From Alphaproteobacteria bacterium UBA6347 (lineage in GTDB: Bacteria; Pseudomonadota; Alphaproteobacteria; CAAGCB01; CAG-977): a stretch of 55,209 bases of DNA. Below are positions 53,259 through 55,209 of this stretch, one piece after another. Under the pieces are notes generated by a model, which had not been told where the DNA came from, did not search any database, and saw only the letters and a program-made list of their open reading frames with translations. The stretch's first letter is position 1, and each line of letters starts with the position of its first letter. Position numbers and translations under genes: made by a program. The stretch lies in the NCBI GenBank assembly GCA_002440235.1, contig DJRZ01000006.1, positions 4,925-60,133 of the forward strand, written 5' to 3'.

Positions 53259-53479
53259 CGTCCCCTCCGTTTCATATACAGGTCGTCAAGGCGGTGAGTG
53301 TTGGACGCGCTGCGGTCTTCCACTTTTGTCATCCGTTCCTGCAAGTGATTGTACTTTTCCTGCCGTTCGCGCAGGTCATCGACCTTTGTTTCAAGAACCG
53401 ACAACCGCTTGTCCAAACGCATGACAAAGAACACGAACCCGCCGAACCACGCCAGCGATTGCACGACAATGTCAGTCAT
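53255..53479 (-). CDS. Small phage protein with membrane helix and coiled coil
   Basis: 74 residues: a membrane helix (VVQSLAWFGGFVFFVMRL, ~5-22), then a coiled coil (KRLSVLETKVDDLRERQEKYNHLQERMTKVE). I choose ATG 53479 (AAAGGTG site); ATG 53497 is upstream. It is 4 bases overlapped by lysozyme and overlaps the XkdX-like gene by 8. The form is typical of small proteins beside phage lysozymes, possibly a lysis or holin-associated factor. Confidence 0.72.
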   Translation of the reverse strand: MTDIVVQSLAWFGGFVFFVMRLDKRLSVLETKVDDLRERQEKYNHLQERMTKVEDRSASNTHRLDDLYMKRRGR

Positions 53480-53609
53480 TGTTTTCACCTTTGACATAAG
53501 CGGCTTCCGCCGCCGTTATTTTCCCGTCAGCCAGAAAAGCGTTCACCTTTTCGACCTTGATTTTTCCGTCGGCGTACAGCCGCCGCAGGCTTTCCACAAA
53601 CGTGCGCAT
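53472..53609 (-). CDS. XkdX-like small phage protein
   Basis: 45 residues, MRTFVESLRRLYADGKIKVE continuing KVNAFLADGKITAAEAAYVK. The two-helix pattern LYxxGKI...GKITAxEA resembles the XkdX family of short proteins encoded after tail fibre genes. ATG 53609 directly follows the stop of the previous gene (TGAATG). Its stop overlaps the next start by 8 bases. Confidence 0.7.
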   Translation of the reverse strand: MRTFVESLRRLYADGKIKVEKVNAFLADGKITAAEAAYVKGENND

Positions 53610-53879
53610 TCAAATCACCCCCTGTTCGATCAGCGTTAAAGTGTATTCGTCGATAATCGCGCTTTCGCGCTTGCTTTCGCATTCCGACACGGCGATAAAC
53701 GCCGCATATTCGGCGGGCGACATGACGGCTTCCTCGTAAGCGTAAAACACAACGGTTTGCCCGTCCGCGTCCGTCCGTTCTTTTTGAACGATGTTTCGGC
53801 GCACAAAAAAACGACCGTCGCTGATGGCTTCGGTCGTTTGCGGTCGAAAATCGCTTTCCGATTTTTTAAACAAAGGCAT
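53610..53879 (-). CDS. Small phage protein of unknown function
   Basis: 89 residues, ATG 53879, overlapping the end of the reverse transcriptase gene by 14 bases. Sequence SDGRFFVRRNIVQKERTDADGQTVVFYAYEEAVMSPAEYAAFIAV is soluble and acidic at the C-terminus. Position between RT and XkdX-like genes suggests a tail-module accessory gene. I do not recognise a domain. Confidence 0.75.
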   Translation of the reverse strand: MPLFKKSESDFRPQTTEAISDGRFFVRRNIVQKERTDADGQTVVFYAYEEAVMSPAEYAAFIAVSECESKRESAIIDEYTLTLIEQGVI

Positions 53880-55020
53880 ACTGATAACTCCTTCTTTTGC
53901 TTCGGAGTGAGATTGCGCGGCGGCACTCCTTGATTGACACGGCGGTCAGAAAATACCGCCTGAAAGCAGACCGCGCGTCTGCCTGTCGGAAACGTCCGGC
54001 ATACGACATGATTTTGGTCGCGTCGTATCCCGTGATTTCCGGTTTCTTCCCTATGCGCCGCACACAGCGGATTGCTTTTAAGAAAGCCTTTGAACGCAAA
54101 GCCGTCTTGCACCGATGGAACACATAGCCCGCGAACGTCACGCAGCGCGGGGCGTCGCCGAACTTATGCACGGCGGGGACGTTTTTCAGCTTCAAGCACA
54201 AGCGTTTCAGAAATTCGGTTATACAGTTGCCCGTTTTCTTCAAAGCGCGCTTGTTGGGCGAAAAAAGCACCATGTCGTCCATGTAGCGGACATAGACGGG
54301 AATTTGCAGTTCCTCTTTGACGTAATGGTCAAGGGCGTTCAGCAGAATGTTCGCAAACCACGGCGACGTGTAAAATCCGATGGGGATTCCGCCTTTGAAC
54401 ACCGCTTTGCCGTTGTGCGTCCCGATTTGGCTCATTCCGGCGGCGGCTGACGCGTCTTCCGGCAGGACTTGGCATTTGTTTGCCCGCAGGATACGGGCGA
54501 ACAGCCCCAAAACGCGGCGGTCGCGGATTGTCCGCCGCAACTCGCGAAAGATTACGGACGGGCGGGCTGTCGGAAAATACTTCTTGACGTCCAGTTTGCA
54601 GACGTATTTTGTCTTTGCCCGCGAACGCCGGACTTTCTTTTCGATGTATTTCTTGGCGAACTCCGCGCCCCGTTCGGGAACGCTTCCGCAGGAATACCGG
54701 TAGAATTTCCGCTGAAAAAGAGGGGCGCACACATTGAATATCGCGTGATGAACGACCTGTTCGCGCACGAACGCGGGACAGATGATCAGCCGCTTTTTCA
54801 GCTCCACGCCGTCGTTGATGACCTTTGCGCTGTGAAGCTCAATCGGTCGCCATTGACCCGTTTTCAGCTGTTCCGACAAATACGCGGCGATTTCCTTGCG
54901 CTTGCGTAAAGCGCGCTGGACGCTTTTCTTGTGCCGTTTGCCAAGGCTCGCTTTCAATATCGCTTTTTCGATATTGGCGGGGTCGCATATCCGGTCGAAT
55001 AGGTTGTTGTACGTCTTCAT
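53866..55020 (-). CDS. Phage reverse transcriptase (DGR-like)
   Basis: 384 residues with reverse-transcriptase motifs in order: YVCKLDVKKYFPT (catalytic Asp144), GIPIGFYTSPWFANILLNALDHYVKEEL (~211-238), and YMDD at 246-249 in VRYMDDMVLF, then a KIMSYAGRFRQADARSAFRRYF segment that recalls the C-terminal S-x-x-G-x-L/F region of DGR enzymes. The G-x-x-x-S motif is IGFYTSP; DGR enzymes usually have [LIVN]GxxxSQ, so the I fits and the P does not. Size and lack of a maturase or endonuclease domain argue against a group II intron. It probably diversifies the upstream phage protein; a defence RT is an alternative. Confidence 0.85.
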   Translation of the reverse strand: MKTYNNLFDRICDPANIEKAILKASLGKRHKKSVQRALRKRKEIAAYLSEQLKTGQWRPIELHSAKVINDGVELKKRLIICPAFVREQVVHHAIFNVCAPLFQRKFYRYSCGSVPERGAEFAKKYIEKKVRRSRAKTKYVCKLDVKKYFPTARPSVIFRELRRTIRDRRVLGLFARILRANKCQVLPEDASAAAGMSQIGTHNGKAVFKGGIPIGFYTSPWFANILLNALDHYVKEELQIPVYVRYMDDMVLFSPNKRALKKTGNCITEFLKRLCLKLKNVPAVHKFGDAPRCVTFAGYVFHRCKTALRSKAFLKAIRCVRRIGKKPEITGYDATKIMSYAGRFRQADARSAFRRYFLTAVSIKECRRAISLRSKRRSYQYAFV

Positions 55021-55119
55021 GTTCTTATGACCTCACGGGCGTTGTGCTTTCGCTTACTTGTCCGTGCTCTTATCGGCGAATTTTCTTTCCTTTCGGAATG
55101 TGGAAAAGGTCGGGCATTG

Positions 55120-55140
55120 ATTCCCGCACGGCGCGGGAAT
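55120..55140. promoter_or_regulatory. Hairpin between the partial upstream gene and the RT gene
   Basis: Perfect 8-bp inverted repeat ATTCCCGC / GCGGGAAT (55120-55127, 55133-55140) with 5-base loop. On the minus strand it comes 12 bases after the upstream stop and has no T run, so it is not an intrinsic terminator. DGR target genes commonly carry a small hairpin right after the variable region. The rest of 55021-55152 shows no gene. Confidence 0.55.
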
Positions 55141-55152
55141 TTCTTTCTTTGC

Positions 55153-55209
55153 CTAAGTGAGCGAAGCGCCGATGTTCCAATTCGCATTGGTAGGTAGTTC
55201 GTTTACGGT
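55153..55209 (-). CDS. C-terminal end of an upstream phage protein, or RT template repeat
   Basis: 18 codons plus stop, continuing past the right edge, reading TVNELPTNANWNIGASLT. The Asn-rich NANWNIGASL ending resembles the end of DGR-diversified C-type-lectin-like domains (for example NIGARL-type endings). With 57 bases visible it cannot be told whether this is the coding variable repeat or the noncoding template repeat that also sits just upstream of the RT. Search for a near-identical copy outside the window would decide. Confidence 0.5.
   Translation of the reverse strand, partial: TVNELPTNANWNIGASLT

Noticed and set aside
54825..55160. Plus-strand 111-codon frame opposite the RT start
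   Set aside because: Antisense to the RT gene N-terminus and its leader, without domain or ribosome-binding site.

Overview
The window reads as a chromosomal segment of an alphaproteobacterium that can grow without oxygen, probably one of the uncultured gut or sediment Rhodospirillales-like lineages. The evidence is a CtrA-type cell-cycle regulator beside fliI/fliJ, the conserved order ruvCAB - (insertion) - ybgC-tolQRAB-pal-cpoB-tilS-ftsH-glmM, a 6S RNA between zapA and 5-FCL, and an oxygen-independent class III ribonucleotide reductase (nrdD/nrdG). No class I or II reductase is visible. The sequence is GC-rich with strongly biased codons, so the complementary strand of real genes holds long spurious reading frames.

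Layout. 1-4.5 kb: a secreted Ala/Lys/Pro-rich protein, a SuhB-like phosphatase and efp on the minus strand, divergent from epmA (the EF-P lysyl-ligase) and a GtrA-like membrane protein, then a lone ThiE-like protein. 4.7-10.2 kb: a coiled-coil protein, zapA, 6S RNA, 5-formyl-THF cyclo-ligase, a YmdB-type phosphodiesterase, yebC and ruvCAB. 10.2-19.7 kb: nine genes I cannot assign to a characterised system, sitting exactly where ruvB and ybgC are usually neighbours. Five are small proteins with a central hydrophobic hairpin and a shared C-terminal motif (Y-x-E-A-K-x-A-L-F-x-L-K-x-M-K), and four carry HExxH zinc-protease-like motifs. Three of the transcription units share one promoter/operator design: -35, N16, -10, with an inverted repeat GACAAA-N13-TTTGTC laid over it. 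The first unit has the same promoter spacing but a run of ten G between -35 and -10. This is the best candidate for an undescribed system. 19.7-31.6 kb: the Tol-Pal operon, a second Pal-like lipoprotein, cpoB, tilS, ftsH, glmM and serC.

31.8-36 kb: a 1093-residue type IV prepilin-like protein and a membrane-anchored partner. 36-37 kb: a repeat-rich spot with a GIY-YIG nuclease gene between inverted repeat copies. 37-44.8 kb: a TM2/SHOCT protein, a three-domain LplT-PlsC-Aas fusion, ctrA, fliI, fliJ and a GNAT/TetR pair with two palindromic operators. 45-48.2 kb: tandem NrdR boxes and an anaerobic ribonucleotide reductase whose glycyl-radical domain is a separate 62-residue gene, then nrdG. 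48.2-50.8 kb: a membrane protein, an orphan VirB8-like protein and an HI0933-family flavoprotein.

50.85 kb to the right edge: a tRNA-Val followed by one end of a prophage. It carries overlapping spanin-like genes, a Rha regulator, a holin candidate, a 23-residue hydrophobic peptide, a GH24 lysozyme, small tail/lysis-module genes including an XkdX-like one, and a reverse transcriptase. A hairpin and an Asn-rich protein end just upstream of the reverse transcriptase suggest a phage diversity-generating retroelement that continues beyond the window.
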